Below, piece by piece: positions 35,064 through 45,027 of a DNA stretch of 64,000 bases; position 1 is the first letter of the stretch; each line of letters opens with the position of its first letter. The notes under the pieces are model-generated. The model had not been told where the DNA came from. It searched no databases and saw nothing but the letters and a program-made list of their open reading frames with translations. Made by a program: the position numbers and the translations under genes. The stretch covers positions 255,843 through 319,842 of the forward strand of contig NZ_JAAGSC010000043.1 in NCBI RefSeq assembly GCF_010499265.1, written 5' to 3'. The stretch is from Wenzhouxiangella limi (lineage in GTDB: Bacteria; Pseudomonadota; Gammaproteobacteria; Xanthomonadales; Wenzhouxiangellaceae).

Positions 35064-35372
35064 CTAGCCCGAACCCGTGGCGACGATGACCCGAACCTTG
35101 GTCAGCGCTTCCGGCCAGACGGTGCGGGCGATCTCCAGCGCGTGGTCGGCCTCCAGCCGCGCGCGACTGGCCCAGACCGGCGAGTCCGCGGCCAGCACCA
35201 GGGTCTCTCCGTCCACGCAGGCCACGCGAATGCGGCCGCGCACCGCCTGCGACAGCGCCGGCTGAATCTTGGCGTCCAGGGCCTCGAAGACGCGCTGGGC
35301 CCGAACCAGGCGCTGCAGCGGGTTCGAGCCGGCGACGATGTCGATTGGCAGCTTTTCAGCACCTTGCTTCAT
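35064..35372 (-). CDS. dciA: DciA-like replicative helicase loader (DUF721)
   Basis: A 102-residue protein of the DUF721/DciA family: a basic N-terminus with NPLQRLVRAQRVFEALDAKI, then the KH-like domain VRGRIRVACVDGETLVLAADSPVWASRARLEA. DciA loads DnaB in bacteria that lack DnaC or DnaI. It is convergent with lpxC and divergent from secA; the lpxC-dciA-secA order is familiar in Xanthomonadales-type genomes. The shared 142-base gap with secA must hold both promoters. Confidence 0.85.
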   Translation of the reverse strand: MKQGAEKLPIDIVAGSNPLQRLVRAQRVFEALDAKIQPALSQAVRGRIRVACVDGETLVLAADSPVWASRARLEADHALEIARTVWPEALTKVRVIVATGSG

Positions 35373-35514
35373 TCTGATAGGCTCTTCGCGGCCAAAGCCT
35401 GACCGGGTACAGTTTAGCGGTCTGCCGCGCTAGAATGAGCGGCTATCTTGCGCGTGCCGGCCGGCGCCCCCAAGTGTCTATTCAACCTGTCGTGCACAGA
35501 CTATCGGACTTTTC

Positions 35515-38226
35515 ATGTTCAGATCCCTGATCACCAAAATCGTCGGCAGCCGAAACGATCGGCTGATCAAACAGATGCAGAAATCGGTCGAGGCCGTCAA
35601 CGCCCTGGAATCGAGCTTTCAGGCCCTTTCCGACGAAGACCTGAAGGCGACAACGGCAACGCTGCGTCGCCGCCACGCCGAGGGAGAGTCGCTCGATGAC
35701 CTCCTGCCGGATGCTTTTGCCGCGGTGCGCGAGGCGTCGGTCCGCACCATGGGACTGCGTCACTTCGACGTACAGCTGATTGGCGGTATCGTCTTGCACC
35801 AGGGCAAGATCGCCGAAATGAAGACCGGCGAGGGCAAGACGCTCATGTCCACGCTGGCGGTCTATCTCAACGCCATTGCCGATCGCGGCGTGCACGTGGT
35901 CACGGTCAACGATTACCTCGCTCGCCGGGACGCGGCCTGGATGAAGCCGATTTACGACGCGCTTGGCCTGACGGTGGGCGTGTCGGTGCCGGGAATGGCG
36001 CCGACCGAAAAGCGCCAGGCGTATGCCGCCGATGTCACCTACGGCACGAACAACGAGCTCGGTTTCGACTACCTGCGCGACAACATGGCCTTTTCGCTGG
36101 AGCAGAAAGTCCAGCGAGGGCAGGCCTTTGCCATTGTCGACGAGGTTGACTCCATCCTGATCGACGAGGCGCGCACGCCCCTGATCATTTCCGGCCCGGC
36201 CGACGACGGACCGGAACTCTACGTCAAGATCAATCGTATCGTGCCCTACCTGGACCGCCAGGAAGAAGAAGATGGTCCGGGCGATTTCAGCGTCGATGAA
36301 AAGGCCAAGCAGGTTTACCTGACCGAAGAGGGCATGGCCAAGGTCGAGCGGCTGATGAGCGAAGCCGGTCTGCTCGAGAGCGGCGAGAGCCTCTACAACG
36401 CCAATAATCTGAGCCTGATGCATACGCTCAATGCCGCGCTCCGCGCGCATCACCTGTTCCAGAAAGATGTCGACTACATCGTCCGCGACGGCGACGTCGT
36501 CATTGTCGATGAATTCACCGGCCGCACCCTGGCCGGACGTCGCTGGTCGGAGGGCCTGCACCAGGCCGTAGAGGCCAAGGAAGGCGTCCCCATCCAGCGC
36601 GAAAACCAGACCCTGGCCTCAATCACCTTCCAGAACTACTTCCGCCTTTACGACAAGCTGTCCGGCATGACCGGTACGGCCGACACCGAAGCCTACGAGT
36701 TTCAGACGATTTACGGACTCGAGGTGGTTGTGATCCCGACGCATCAGCCGATGATCCGCGAGGATCGGGCGGATCTGGTGTTTCTGGATCAGAACCAGAA
36801 GTTCGAGGCCATCGTTGACGATATTCGTGACTGCGTGGAACGCAAGCAGCCGGTACTGGTCGGGACGACCTCGATCGAGACTTCCGAGCTGCTGTCGAAA
36901 AAGCTCAAGAAAGAAAATGTTGCGCACGAAGTGCTCAACGCCAAACAGCACGAGCGCGAGGCGACCATCGTCGCCCAGGCGGGCCGCCCCGGCGCGGTGA
37001 CCATTGCCACCAACATGGCCGGTCGCGGCACCGATATCGTACTCGGCGGCAACTTCGAGTCCGAACTGGCCGAGCACGGCGAGCAGGTTCCGGCCGAGAA
37101 ACGCGAAGCGCTCAAGGCCGAATGGCAGAAGCGCCACGATGAAGTCCTTGCTGCCGGCGGGCTTCATATCATCGGCACCGAACGCCATGAATCGCGCCGC
37201 ATCGACAACCAGCTGCGCGGCCGCTCCGGTCGCCAGGGCGATCCCGGCTCCAGCCGCTTCTATCTGTCTTTGGACGACAGCCTGATGCGCATCTTCGCCT
37301 CTGACCGGCTCGGCGGCATGATGCAGAAACTGGGGCTGGAGGACGGCGAGGCCATCGAGCATCCCTGGGTGACCAAGGCGATCGAGAACGCCCAGCGCAA
37401 GGTCGAAGCCCACAACTTCGATCTGCGCAAGCATCTGCTGGATTTCGACGATGTCGCCAACGATCAGCGCCGGGTCATCTATACCCAGCGCAATGAGCTG
37501 ATGGAAGCCGACGACATCAAGGATCTGATCGACTCCATCCGGGAAGAGACTTTCGATGCCCTCATCAGCCGCTACATTCCGCCGGAGTCGATCGACGAGA
37601 TGTGGGACCCGGAGGGGCTGGAGAAAGCCCTTGAAGGTGAATTCGGCATTGATGTGCCGATCCGGGAGTGGCTGGAGGCGGATTCCGACCTTGACGAGGC
37701 CGGTCTGCGCGAGCGCATCATGGAGACCGTCAACAACCATTTCCGTGCCAAGGAGGAGATGACCGGTTCGGAGGTCATGCGCCAGTTCGAGAAGGCGCTG
37801 ATGTTGAGCATCCTCGATCAGCAGTGGAAAGAACACCTGGCCAGCATGGATTACCTGCGCCGCGGCATCAACCTGCGGTCTTTCGCCCAGAAAAAGCCGC
37901 AGCAGGAATACAAGCGCGAGGGTTTCGAGATGTTTACCAACATGCTCGAGACCATGAAATACGAAGTGATGAAGGCCCTGGCGCGGGTCCGTATCCGCTC
38001 CGAGGAAGACGTCGATGCTGTCGACCAGCAACGCCGCCGGGAAGCGCCGATGCAGTTTCAGCATGCCCAGGCCCAGTCGGCAACGGCCGGTCAGCCAGCA
38101 GAAGGCGCCTCCGGCCAGGCCGCACCGGAACCTTTCGTCAGAGAGGGCCGCAAGGTCGGGCGCAACGAGCCCTGCCCTTGCGGGTCGGGCAAGAAATACA
38201 AGCAGTGCCACGGCAGGCTGACCTGA
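35515..38226 (+). CDS. secA: Preprotein translocase ATPase SecA
   Basis: 903 residues, the usual proteobacterial length. NBD1 has Walker [11 protein letters not shown] near 102-111 and DEVD near 210-213; NBD2 has [10 protein letters not shown] and the [15 protein letters not shown] arginine-finger region near 565-585. The preprotein cross-linking, helical wing and scaffold domains follow. The C-terminus ends in a Zn-binding SEC-C tail, [13 protein letters not shown], that contacts SecB or ribosomes. No convincing ribosome site precedes the ATG and no SecM-like arrest gene lies upstream. Confidence 0.97.
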   Translation: MFRSLITKIVGSRNDRLIKQMQKSVEAVNALESSFQALSDEDLKATTATLRRRHAEGESLDDLLPDAFAAVREASVRTMGLRHFDVQLIGGIVLHQGKIAEMKTGEGKTLMSTLAVYLNAIADRGVHVVTVNDYLARRDAAWMKPIYDALGLTVGVSVPGMAPTEKRQAYAADVTYGTNNELGFDYLRDNMAFSLEQKVQRGQAFAIVDEVDSILIDEARTPLIISGPADDGPELYVKINRIVPYLDRQEEEDGPGDFSVDEKAKQVYLTEEGMAKVERLMSEAGLLESGESLYNANNLSLMHTLNAALRAHHLFQKDVDYIVRDGDVVIVDEFTGRTLAGRRWSEGLHQAVEAKEGVPIQRENQTLASITFQNYFRLYDKLSGMTGTADTEAYEFQTIYGLEVVVIPTHQPMIREDRADLVFLDQNQKFEAIVDDIRDCVERKQPVLVGTTSIETSELLSKKLKKENVAHEVLNAKQHEREATIVAQAGRPGAVTIATNMAGRGTDIVLGGNFESELAEHGEQVPAEKREALKAEWQKRHDEVLAAGGLHIIGTERHESRRIDNQLRGRSGRQGDPGSSRFYLSLDDSLMRIFASDRLGGMMQKLGLEDGEAIEHPWVTKAIENAQRKVEAHNFDLRKHLLDFDDVANDQRRVIYTQRNELMEADDIKDLIDSIREETFDALISRYIPPESIDEMWDPEGLEKALEGEFGIDVPIREWLEADSDLDEAGLRERIMETVNNHFRAKEEMTGSEVMRQFEKALMLSILDQQWKEHLASMDYLRRGINLRSFAQKKPQQEYKREGFEMFTNMLETMKYEVMKALARVRIRSEEDVDAVDQQRRREAPMQFQHAQAQSATAGQPAEGASGQAAPEPFVREGRKVGRNEPCPCGSGKKYKQCHGRLT

Positions 38227-38248
38227 ACCAACTGATCAGCCCCGTGGC

Positions 38249-39199
38249 GTGAAGAGCGTTGCGGTAGTCGCGGCTGTCCTGCGCGATGGGCAGGGCCGCT
38301 TATTGCTGGCGCAGCGCCCCGCCGGAAAACACCTGGCCGGGCGCTGGGAATTTCCCGGCGGCAAGCTGGAGCCGGACGAGTCTCCCGCCGAAGGCCTGGT
38401 CCGGGAACTGGCCGAGGAATTGGGCATCGGGATAACTCGGTCCCGGCCTCTGCTGTCTTTGACCCACCACTACGAGGATCGCTGCATACGGCTCTTGCTG
38501 CGCGAGGTCGGCGCCTGGGAGGGCGTGCCGACGGGGCTTGAAGGTCAGGCCCTGGCCTGGGTCAGTCTGGAACAGGCCGGGACTTTGCCCATGCCGGCCG
38601 CCGACCGGCCCATGCTCAAGGCGCTGGCGCTCGATCCCCGCTACGCGATCAGCCCCGACCCGGCTGCCTTCGCCGATACCGAATCCTTCCTGAGCGACTG
38701 GGAGTCACGTCTTCAGGCCGGTTATGGCTGGGTCCAGCTGCGCGCGAATTCATTAACCGCGTCGGAGTTGCGGCCGCTTGCCCTGTGCTGCGGCGCGCTG
38801 GCGCGCCGTTACCGTGCACGCTGGATGCTCAACGCCGAGCCCACGCTGGCCGAAGCCGTCGGTGCCGACGGTGTGCATTTGAGTCTCGAGCGCCTGCGGG
38901 CCTGTCGTGCTCGTCCCCTGCCTGCCGATCGGATCGTTACGGCGTCCTGCCAGACCGCCGAAGACCTTCGGCTCGCCGGTCGCCTGGGCCTGGACCTGGT
39001 CACGCTTTCTCCAGTCGCATCAATCGGTCCGGGCCGGTCCTCGGGGCCGCAGCTGGACTGGAGCGGTTTCGAACGGCTGTGCGCCGACTCACCGCTGCCG
39101 GTGCTGGCGCTGGGTGGGGTTGGACCGGACGATCTGCCGCGAGCGCGTGCGGCCGGCGGGTTCGGCGTGGCCGGAACTTCCCGGTTTGACGCATCGTGA
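38249..39199 (+). CDS. mutT: Nudix hydrolase (MutT) fused to a thiamine-phosphate-synthase-like domain
   Basis: 316 residues, GTG start. Residues 1-130 are a MutT domain with the complete Nudix box GGKLEPDESPAEGLVRELAE followed by ELGI (G-x5-E-x7-REUxEExGU). Residues about 150-315 resemble the ThiE TIM barrel: VQLRANSL, ADGVHLS, TASCQTAEDLRLA, VTLSPVASIGPG, VLALGGVGPDDL. The fusion is a known gammaproteobacterial architecture next to secA. The MutT half should clear 8-oxo-dGTP; whether the ThiE half is active is uncertain, since a separate ThiE usually exists. Confidence 0.9.
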   Translation: MKSVAVVAAVLRDGQGRLLLAQRPAGKHLAGRWEFPGGKLEPDESPAEGLVRELAEELGIGITRSRPLLSLTHHYEDRCIRLLLREVGAWEGVPTGLEGQALAWVSLEQAGTLPMPAADRPMLKALALDPRYAISPDPAAFADTESFLSDWESRLQAGYGWVQLRANSLTASELRPLALCCGALARRYRARWMLNAEPTLAEAVGADGVHLSLERLRACRARPLPADRIVTASCQTAEDLRLAGRLGLDLVTLSPVASIGPGRSSGPQLDWSGFERLCADSPLPVLALGGVGPDDLPRARAAGGFGVAGTSRFDAS

Positions 39200-39909
39200 C
39201 GGAAATGATCACAGTGCAGCTGCCTTTGCAACGCCGCCCGCTGCCGGAGCCCGGTCTTGTGGATTTATGGGTCAGCGATCTGGCGGCGTTCCCGCTTGCC
39301 GGGAAGCCGGGCTCTCCGGGGCAGCGCGAGCAGCAGCAGATCTTGAAGTTTCGCCAGCGCTTTTTGCTGCGCCTGCTGCTGGGCAGCTACCTGGATTGCC
39401 CGGGCAAGGCGGTTCGTTTTGACCGTGGCCCGACCGGGAAGCCGGAATTGATCCCGGCGCTGGCGGCCGGCGGATTGCGCTTCAACCTGTCACATTCGGG
39501 TGACTGGCTGGTTGTTGCTGTGGCGAGGCATTCGGCGGTCGGGGTGGATATCGAACGCCGGCGCGAATTGCCCCGCGCCGCGGCGCTGGCGCAGCGCTTT
39601 CTTTCTCCGGCCGAAGCGCGGACCGTGGCCGCGCTTGCCGAGCCGGCGCGTTCCGAGTGCTTTCTGAACCTGTGGAGCCGGCGCGAAGCCCTGGTCAAGG
39701 CCAGGGGGGGCAGCGTCGTTTCCAGTCTCGGCGATCTCGAGCTGGATCCGGTCGACGGACAACCGCGGCGGTTGCCGGCGGACTGGCCGGGCGCGCCGGA
39801 GTGGACACTGCGTGATCCGTCCTTGCCTGCCGGTCTGGTCGGAGCCGTTGCCGTTGCCGAGCCAGGCTGGTCCGTGCTGACCCACGTTCTCGAGCTTGGT
39901 GTGCCCTGA
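39196..39909 (+). CDS. 4'-phosphopantetheinyl transferase (Sfp type)
   Basis: 237 residues with GTG start overlapping the previous stop by four bases. The Sfp/AcpT signature is clear: FNLSHSGDW near 96, VGVDIER near 115-121 (Mg-binding Asp) and FLNLWSRREALVKARGG near 155-171 (WxxKEA-like, here W-x-x-R-E-A). It would transfer 4'-phosphopantetheine from CoA to carrier proteins. No PKS or NRPS genes are in the window, so the carrier is unknown. Arg in place of the common Lys of W-x-x-K-E is also seen in related enzymes. Confidence 0.88.
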   Translation: MTEMITVQLPLQRRPLPEPGLVDLWVSDLAAFPLAGKPGSPGQREQQQILKFRQRFLLRLLLGSYLDCPGKAVRFDRGPTGKPELIPALAAGGLRFNLSHSGDWLVVAVARHSAVGVDIERRRELPRAAALAQRFLSPAEARTVAALAEPARSECFLNLWSRREALVKARGGSVVSSLGDLELDPVDGQPRRLPADWPGAPEWTLRDPSLPAGLVGAVAVAEPGWSVLTHVLELGVP

Positions 39910-39924
39910 CCGCGGGATCGGCAA

Positions 39925-41571
39925 TCAGCTGCGCAAGGCTCTCCACGCGATGCCCAGCCCCAAAGCCAGACTGGTCAGTGCCGGCAGGGAATACTCTGCG
40001 AGCATGGGCGGGATCTCGTAACCCGCCAGTACCGCGCTGGCGATGATGAAGCCCGCGGCCAGGATGGAGCCGGGCAGACGCCGGTTGTGCCGGCTCACTG
40101 CCTGACCCATCTGTTCAAGATCGCTGGAATCGATGCGCGTGCGCAGCTTGCCGGCGCTGGCCAGCTTGAGCGCCTCGTAGATCAAGTGCGGCATTTCTGG
40201 GCTGCGGGCAAGCAGGCTGGGCAGCTGGCGAGCGAGTTTCTCGGCCGTTCGCGGCAGCCCGTAGCGCTCGCGAAAAATACCCTCCAGCTCCGGCTTGGCC
40301 ACCTCCCAGATATTGAGCTTGGGATAGAGATCCCGTCCCATGCCCTCGATGTTGAGCAGCGTTTTCTGCAGCATGATCAGCTGCGGTTGCAGGGTCAGCT
40401 TGAAGCGTCGGGCGACCTGAAACAGGCTGATCACGGTCTCGGCAAAAGACACGTCCTCCAGCGGCCGGGTGAAGGCGGGCTCACAAACAGTGCGGGTGGC
40501 GGCTTCAAGCTCGTCGATGCGGGTGTCCGGCGGCACCCAGCTGGCCTCGACGTGCAGTTCAGCCACCCGACGGTAATCGCGGTTGAAAATGGCCAGGAAG
40601 TTTTCGCCGATGTAGTACAGGTCGTTGGGCGTGAGGCTGCCGACGATACCGAAATCCAGCGCGATCAGCGTGGGGTCTGACGGATCGCTGGCATCGACCA
40701 GGATGTTGCCCGGATGCATGTCGGCATGAAACAGGTTATCGCGAAAGACCTGAGTGTAGAACAGGCGAACACCGCGCCGGGCCAGTTTTTCCAGATCGAC
40801 ACCGCGGCGCTTGAGTTCGGGGATGTCGCGCACCGGCACGCCGCTGACGCGTTCCATCACCAGCACCCGGCTGGCGGTCAACTGCCAGTAGATGGAGGGG
40901 ATGTAGAGCTCGGTCGAGTCCTCGAAATTGCGCCGTATCAGCGAGGCATTGGCGGCCTCGGACTGCATGTCGAGCTCGTCATGAATGACCCGGCCGAACT
41001 CGCTGACGATATCGTCGGGCCGAATCCGATCGCCCTCGGGGTGGTAGCGGCGGACCAGGGCACCCAGGCTTTTGAGCAGCGCCAGGTCGCGTTCGATCTG
41101 GGCCTCGATGCCGGGACGCACAACCTTGGCGACGACCGACTCGCCGGTCTGCAAGCGCGCGCCGTGGACCTGGGCAATCGAGGCCGAGGCCAGCGGTTCG
41201 GCCTCGAATTCAGCGAACAGCTCGCTGATCGGTTTCTTGAGCTGCTGTTCGATAATCGCCCGGGCCTGGGCGGACGGAAACGGTGCCACCGCATCCTGTA
41301 GTCCGGCCAGTTCATCGGCGATGTCCGGCGGCAGCAGGTCGCGGCGGGTCGAGAGGATCTGGCCGAACTTGACGTAGATCGGGCCGAGTTCCTGCAGCGC
41401 CAGACGGATTCGAGTGCCGCGGGGGAGGCTGGCGACCGGCTTGCGCGTCCCGGTCAGCAGGCGCAGGTAACGCGTCATTCGGAAAACCGGCACCTCTTCG
41501 AGCAGATCATCGAGGCGATAGCGGCTCAAGATCAGAACAATGCTGACCAGACGCAGTGAGTGGCGAATCAT
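39925..41571 (-). CDS. ubiB: UbiB, ABC1-family kinase-like ubiquinone biosynthesis protein
   Basis: 548 residues. The UbiB/ADCK signatures are present: KFGQILSTRRDLLP (KxGQ) near 70-83, an Ala-rich nucleotide loop ASASIAQVHGA near 128, an invariant Lys in VVAKVVRPG, HADMHPGNIL near 285 and ALDFGIVG. Two membrane helices close the protein (GSILAAGFIIASAVLAGY and LTSLALGLGIAW). It supports coenzyme Q synthesis as an atypical ATPase of the Ubi metabolon. Its start overlaps the ubiJ stop by four bases. Confidence 0.96.
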   Translation of the reverse strand: MIRHSLRLVSIVLILSRYRLDDLLEEVPVFRMTRYLRLLTGTRKPVASLPRGTRIRLALQELGPIYVKFGQILSTRRDLLPPDIADELAGLQDAVAPFPSAQARAIIEQQLKKPISELFAEFEAEPLASASIAQVHGARLQTGESVVAKVVRPGIEAQIERDLALLKSLGALVRRYHPEGDRIRPDDIVSEFGRVIHDELDMQSEAANASLIRRNFEDSTELYIPSIYWQLTASRVLVMERVSGVPVRDIPELKRRGVDLEKLARRGVRLFYTQVFRDNLFHADMHPGNILVDASDPSDPTLIALDFGIVGSLTPNDLYYIGENFLAIFNRDYRRVAELHVEASWVPPDTRIDELEAATRTVCEPAFTRPLEDVSFAETVISLFQVARRFKLTLQPQLIMLQKTLLNIEGMGRDLYPKLNIWEVAKPELEGIFRERYGLPRTAEKLARQLPSLLARSPEMPHLIYEALKLASAGKLRTRIDSSDLEQMGQAVSRHNRRLPGSILAAGFIIASAVLAGYEIPPMLAEYSLPALTSLALGLGIAWRALRS

Positions 41572-42179
41572 GCCCGCCCCTTCCGGCGCAGGCTGACTTC
41601 CAGTCGATCCACCGCTTCCCGGAGTTCATCGACGTCACGCGTGAAGGCCTGGCCTTCGGACCGGGTGACCAGCAGCCCGCTTTCTTCGCGCAGGAAATGG
41701 CTGAACTGGTCACCGGCCACGCCGGCAAGGCGCCGGCTGCCGGACAGGCTGTCGCGCAACAGACGCCAGACCTGGTGGCCCAATACGTCGCCAAGCTGTT
41801 CGGTCAGCAGGCCCTCCCAGTCCGGATCGAGTCGACGCATGAGTTTCTCAAGCGCCTGCGCCGCTCCGGCATCGCCTTCGATGCGCACGCCGCTGTTGGC
41901 GTCCAGCCAGTCCGGCACGGCCATCGCCAGCAGCGCCGACGGGGAACCCCGGATGACGGTATCGGGCGGCAGATCGGATTCGGCGATGACCTGCAGGCGA
42001 TCGTCCTGACCGATAAAAAACAGATCGATGCCCGTTCCCTGGAGCGCAAGCTGGATGCAGCGTCCGTCCAGCGCCGACAGCCGCTCCGAAGACCTGACGT
42101 CGGCGCTCAAGGCCTGGCCAATGGCTTGTTCGACGGCGCCGGCAAACAAACCGGGCAGGGGAGTGAAATAGCGGCTCAC
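41568..42179 (-). CDS. ubiJ: UbiJ, SCP2-domain ubiquinone biosynthesis accessory factor
   Basis: 203 residues from a GTG at 42179. The N-terminal half is an SCP2-like lipid-binding domain (LDGRCIQLALQGTGIDLFF, then VIRGSPSALLAMA and VRIEGDAGAAQAL), and the C-terminus forms a coiled coil (TRDVDELREAVDRLEVSLRRK). UbiJ with UbiK organises the soluble Ubi complex. I rejected a much longer frame to 42563 because it runs inside ubiE on another reading frame. It is the middle gene of ubiE-ubiJ-ubiB, as in E. coli. Confidence 0.9.
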   Translation of the reverse strand: MSRYFTPLPGLFAGAVEQAIGQALSADVRSSERLSALDGRCIQLALQGTGIDLFFIGQDDRLQVIAESDLPPDTVIRGSPSALLAMAVPDWLDANSGVRIEGDAGAAQALEKLMRRLDPDWEGLLTEQLGDVLGHQVWRLLRDSLSGSRRLAGVAGDQFSHFLREESGLLVTRSEGQAFTRDVDELREAVDRLEVSLRRKGRA

Positions 42180-42207
42180 GGCAGACGAACGACGTGCTGA
42201 TGGCCCA

Positions 42208-42933
42208 CTAGACCTTGACACCGCGGTGGATGGCGCAGATTCCACCGCTGAGATTGTCCCAGCGCACTTCCTCGAAGCCCGCCGATTCGAGCATGCCGGC
42301 CAGTGTTTCCTGGTCGGGAAAGCGGCGGATGGATTCGGCCAGGTACTGGTAGCTTTCCTTGTCGCCGGCGATCGCCGCACCGATGCGCGGGAGCACCTGG
42401 AACGACCACGCGTCGTAGACTTTTCCGAGAACCGGAAGGCCAACCTTGGAGAACTCCATGATGTGAACCCGCCCACCGGGCCGCAGCACGCGATGCATTT
42501 CGGCCAGGGCGCGATCGCGAAAGGTGACATTGCGCAGACCGAAAGTGATGGTGACATGATCAAAGCTGGCGTCAGCGAAAGGCAAGCGCTCGGCGTTGAC
42601 CTGCAGCCAGTCCAGCCCGTCGACCTTGCCTTCGGCGTCCATTCGTTCGCGCCCTACAGACAGCATGGCCCGATTGATGTCGCCGACGCTGACCCGGGCG
42701 CCGCGTCCGGCCGCCAGTCTGGCGATGTCACCCGTGCCGCCGGCCAGGTCGAGCAGGCGCTCGCCCTCGCGCAGCCGACAACCGGCGACGAAGCGGCGCT
42801 TCCAGACGCGGTGCACCCCCAGCGACATCAGATCGTTCATGACGTCATAGCGCCGGGCCACGGAGTCGAAGACCCGGCCGACGAGCCGGGTCTTTTCGTC
42901 GGCATCAACTTCCTTGTAGCCGAAATCGGTCAT
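42208..42933 (-). CDS. ubiE: Ubiquinone/menaquinone biosynthesis C-methyltransferase UbiE
   Basis: 241 residues, class I SAM methyltransferase: YDVMNDLMSLGVHRVWKRRF near 30-49, SAM loop LLDLAGGTGDIA near 60-71, FADASFDHVTITFGLRNV near 125 and PGGRVHIMEFSKV near 152 are all UbiE hallmarks. It methylates the benzoquinol ring in ubiquinone synthesis. It leads ubiE-ubiJ-ubiB, with 28 bases before ubiJ. Confidence 0.96.
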   Translation of the reverse strand: MTDFGYKEVDADEKTRLVGRVFDSVARRYDVMNDLMSLGVHRVWKRRFVAGCRLREGERLLDLAGGTGDIARLAAGRGARVSVGDINRAMLSVGRERMDAEGKVDGLDWLQVNAERLPFADASFDHVTITFGLRNVTFRDRALAEMHRVLRPGGRVHIMEFSKVGLPVLGKVYDAWSFQVLPRIGAAIAGDKESYQYLAESIRRFPDQETLAGMLESAGFEEVRWDNLSGGICAIHRGVKV

Positions 42934-42990
42934 GGTCCCTAGAAATCCTTCATTTGCTTGGCCGGAGGCGAACGAGATTATTCAACGAGA

Positions 42991-43335
42991 TTATTTCAGG
43001 CCTTCCTCTTGCAGCCGCTCGTCGTAGCGCGCCTGATTGGCTTCCATGTTAGCGCCAAGTTCGTAAAGGAAAGGCCAGGAATAGATGCCGGTGTTGTGGC
43101 CGTCGTCGAAATGCAGGCACACGGCGTAGCTGCCGACCGGGGTGATCTTGTCGATGTTGACGTTTTCCTTGCCGGTCAGCAGGATGGGTTCGCTCAGGCC
43201 ATGGCCGCGAACCTCGGCCGAGGGTGAATGGGTGCGCAGGTATTCGCACGGCATTTCGAAGTGCTGCCCGTCGTCGAACTCGACGATCAGCATGGCGCGC
43301 GCCTTTTCGAGGCGAATTTCGGTGGGCTCAGGCAT
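42991..43335 (-). CDS. DUF971 family protein
   Basis: 114 residues, a single small domain related to the N-terminal zinc-binding region of gamma-butyrobetaine hydroxylase (LIVEFDDGQHFEMPCEYLRTHS and VGSYAVCLHFDDGHNTGIYSW). In gammaproteobacteria it usually lies near ubiE or hslUV. Function unknown; iron-sulfur or metal-related roles have been suggested for relatives. The upstream AbgT gene ends 7 bases before its start, so it probably shares that transcript. Confidence 0.88.
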   Translation of the reverse strand: MPEPTEIRLEKARAMLIVEFDDGQHFEMPCEYLRTHSPSAEVRGHGLSEPILLTGKENVNIDKITPVGSYAVCLHFDDGHNTGIYSWPFLYELGANMEANQARYDERLQEEGLK

Positions 43336-43342
43336 GGTGAAG

Positions 43343-44929
43343 TCAGGGCGCTTGGTAATAAGTGGGGGAGCCGGGACCCACGGGCAAACCGAGCCCGAAG
43401 ACCCAGATGAAAAAGAACACGGTCCAGCAAATAAAATAAAAGATGGAGTACGGCAGCATGGTTGCGATCAGTGTACCAATGCCGAAGTTCTTGTCGTAAC
43501 GGGTGGCCCAGGCCAGGATCAGCCCGAAATAACTCATCATCGGGGTGATGATGTTGGTGGTCGAATCACCAATGCGGTAGGCGCCCTGGATCACTTCCGG
43601 CGAGTAGCCGATGATCATCAGCATGGGCACGAAGATCGGCGCGGTGACCGCCCACTGGGCCGAGGCCGAACCCAGGCTCAGGTTGACGATGCCGCACATG
43701 ATGATAAAAAAGAAGAATACCAGCGGGCCGGTCAAACCGATGGCCTGGAGGAAGTCAGCGCCGGTGATGGCGGTGATCAGCCCCAGGTTGGTCCAGCCGA
43801 AAAAGGCGACGAACTGGGCGGCAAAAAACACCAGCACGATGTACAGCCCCAGCGTGGCGATGGCCGAGGCCATGCCGTCGATCACGTCGCGGTCGTTTCT
43901 GATCGTGCCCACGGTGCGGCCGTAGGCGATGCCGGTGGCCAGGAAGAACACGAAAATCCAGGCCACGATCGATCGGAAGAAAGGCGTGGACGAGGCCAGG
44001 AAGCCTTCCCCCGCCGCCGCTGGGTCGCGGAGAACGCCGGTTTCGGGCAGGACCAGTACCAGGATCAGTCCAATCACTCCCAGCATGGCCAGGGCGGCCA
44101 TGAGCAGGCCGCGCCTTTCCTCGGACTTCAGCGGCGTCATCTTGCTGTCGTCGAGCACGTGCGGGTCGGCGCGCGAGTCGTCGTAGGCCCCGAGCTTGGG
44201 TTCGACGATGAAAATCGTCACCAACGATCCAACCGCCGTGATCATGAACGTGCTGCCGATCATGAAAAACCAGTTGGCCGTGGCAAAGACTTCGTAGTCC
44301 GGGTCGATCAGTTGCGCGGCCTCGGTGGTGATGCCGGCCAGCAAGGGGTCGATGGTGCCGAGCAGCAGGTTGGCGCTGTAGCCGCCTGAAACGCCGGCAA
44401 AAGCGGCCGCCATGCCGGCCAGCGGATGGCGGCCCAGAGCCAGGAAGATCGCCCCGCCCAGCGGCACCAGCACGACGTAGCCCATCTCCGAGGCGGTGTT
44501 GGACAAAACGCCGGCAAAGACCAGGGCCACGGTCACCAGGTGCCTGGGTGCGTTGAGTACGATGCCGCGCACCAGCGCCGACAGCAGGCCGGATTTTTCG
44601 GCCACGCCGACGCCCAGCATGGCCACCAGAACCACGCCCAAAGGGGCGAAGTTGACGAAGTTCGATACCAGGTTGCCGAAGATCATGCGCAGGCCTTCGG
44701 CGTTGAGCAGGCTGACCGCTTCGATGGTCGCGCCGTCGGCGCCCGGGCGCGGGTCGGTCACGCCCACCCCGAGCCAGCCGAACAAGCCGGAGACGAACAC
44801 CATAGCCACCGCCAGTGCCGCAAACAGCGTGACCGGATGCGGCAGCAGGTTGCCCAGCCACTCCACGACATCGAGAAAGCGGGTAAACCAGTTGCGCTGG
44901 GCGACGGTGTCCGGGCTGTTAGTGCTCAC
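43343..44929 (-). CDS. AbgT-family transporter
   Basis: 528 residues with about a dozen membrane helices: LLPHPVTLFAALAVAMVFVSG, VSNFVNFAPLGVVLVAMLGVGVAEKSG, the conserved SEMGYVVLVPLGG and the paired re-entrant loops near GDSTTNIITPMMSY. AbgT proteins import p-aminobenzoyl-glutamate or export sulfonamide drugs. The start is GTG. No abgAB peptidase genes are adjacent, so substrate and direction are open. Confidence 0.92.
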   Translation of the reverse strand: MSTNSPDTVAQRNWFTRFLDVVEWLGNLLPHPVTLFAALAVAMVFVSGLFGWLGVGVTDPRPGADGATIEAVSLLNAEGLRMIFGNLVSNFVNFAPLGVVLVAMLGVGVAEKSGLLSALVRGIVLNAPRHLVTVALVFAGVLSNTASEMGYVVLVPLGGAIFLALGRHPLAGMAAAFAGVSGGYSANLLLGTIDPLLAGITTEAAQLIDPDYEVFATANWFFMIGSTFMITAVGSLVTIFIVEPKLGAYDDSRADPHVLDDSKMTPLKSEERRGLLMAALAMLGVIGLILVLVLPETGVLRDPAAAGEGFLASSTPFFRSIVAWIFVFFLATGIAYGRTVGTIRNDRDVIDGMASAIATLGLYIVLVFFAAQFVAFFGWTNLGLITAITGADFLQAIGLTGPLVFFFFIIMCGIVNLSLGSASAQWAVTAPIFVPMLMIIGYSPEVIQGAYRIGDSTTNIITPMMSYFGLILAWATRYDKNFGIGTLIATMLPYSIFYFICWTVFFFIWVFGLGLPVGPGSPTYYQAP

Positions 44930-45027
44930 GTGGCGATCCGCAGGTGAAAGTGGGGCTGGGGCAAGCGCGCATCATAGCAACAGGCATGGCGAGCTGCATT
45001 GGCGCAGCGGGGCGCAGGCGTCATGTT

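Noticed and set aside
35045-35075. Repeated CCGAAC words near the dciA stop, resembling words near 18665-18715
   Set aside because: They are short, partly coding in dciA and of common composition; no regular unit or spacing supports a repeat family.
35373-35514. A secM-like arrest peptide before secA
   Set aside because: The 142-base gap holds no signal-peptide ORF and no FxxxxWIxxxxGIRAGP-type arrest sequence.
38700-39199. A separate thiE gene after mutT
   Set aside because: The ThiE-like segment continues the mutT frame without stop or new ribosome site, so it is a fusion domain and not a second gene.
42180-42563. N-terminal extension of ubiJ to 42563
   Set aside because: It overlaps ubiE in another frame and reads as composition-driven sequence; the UbiJ fold begins at the GTG at 42179.
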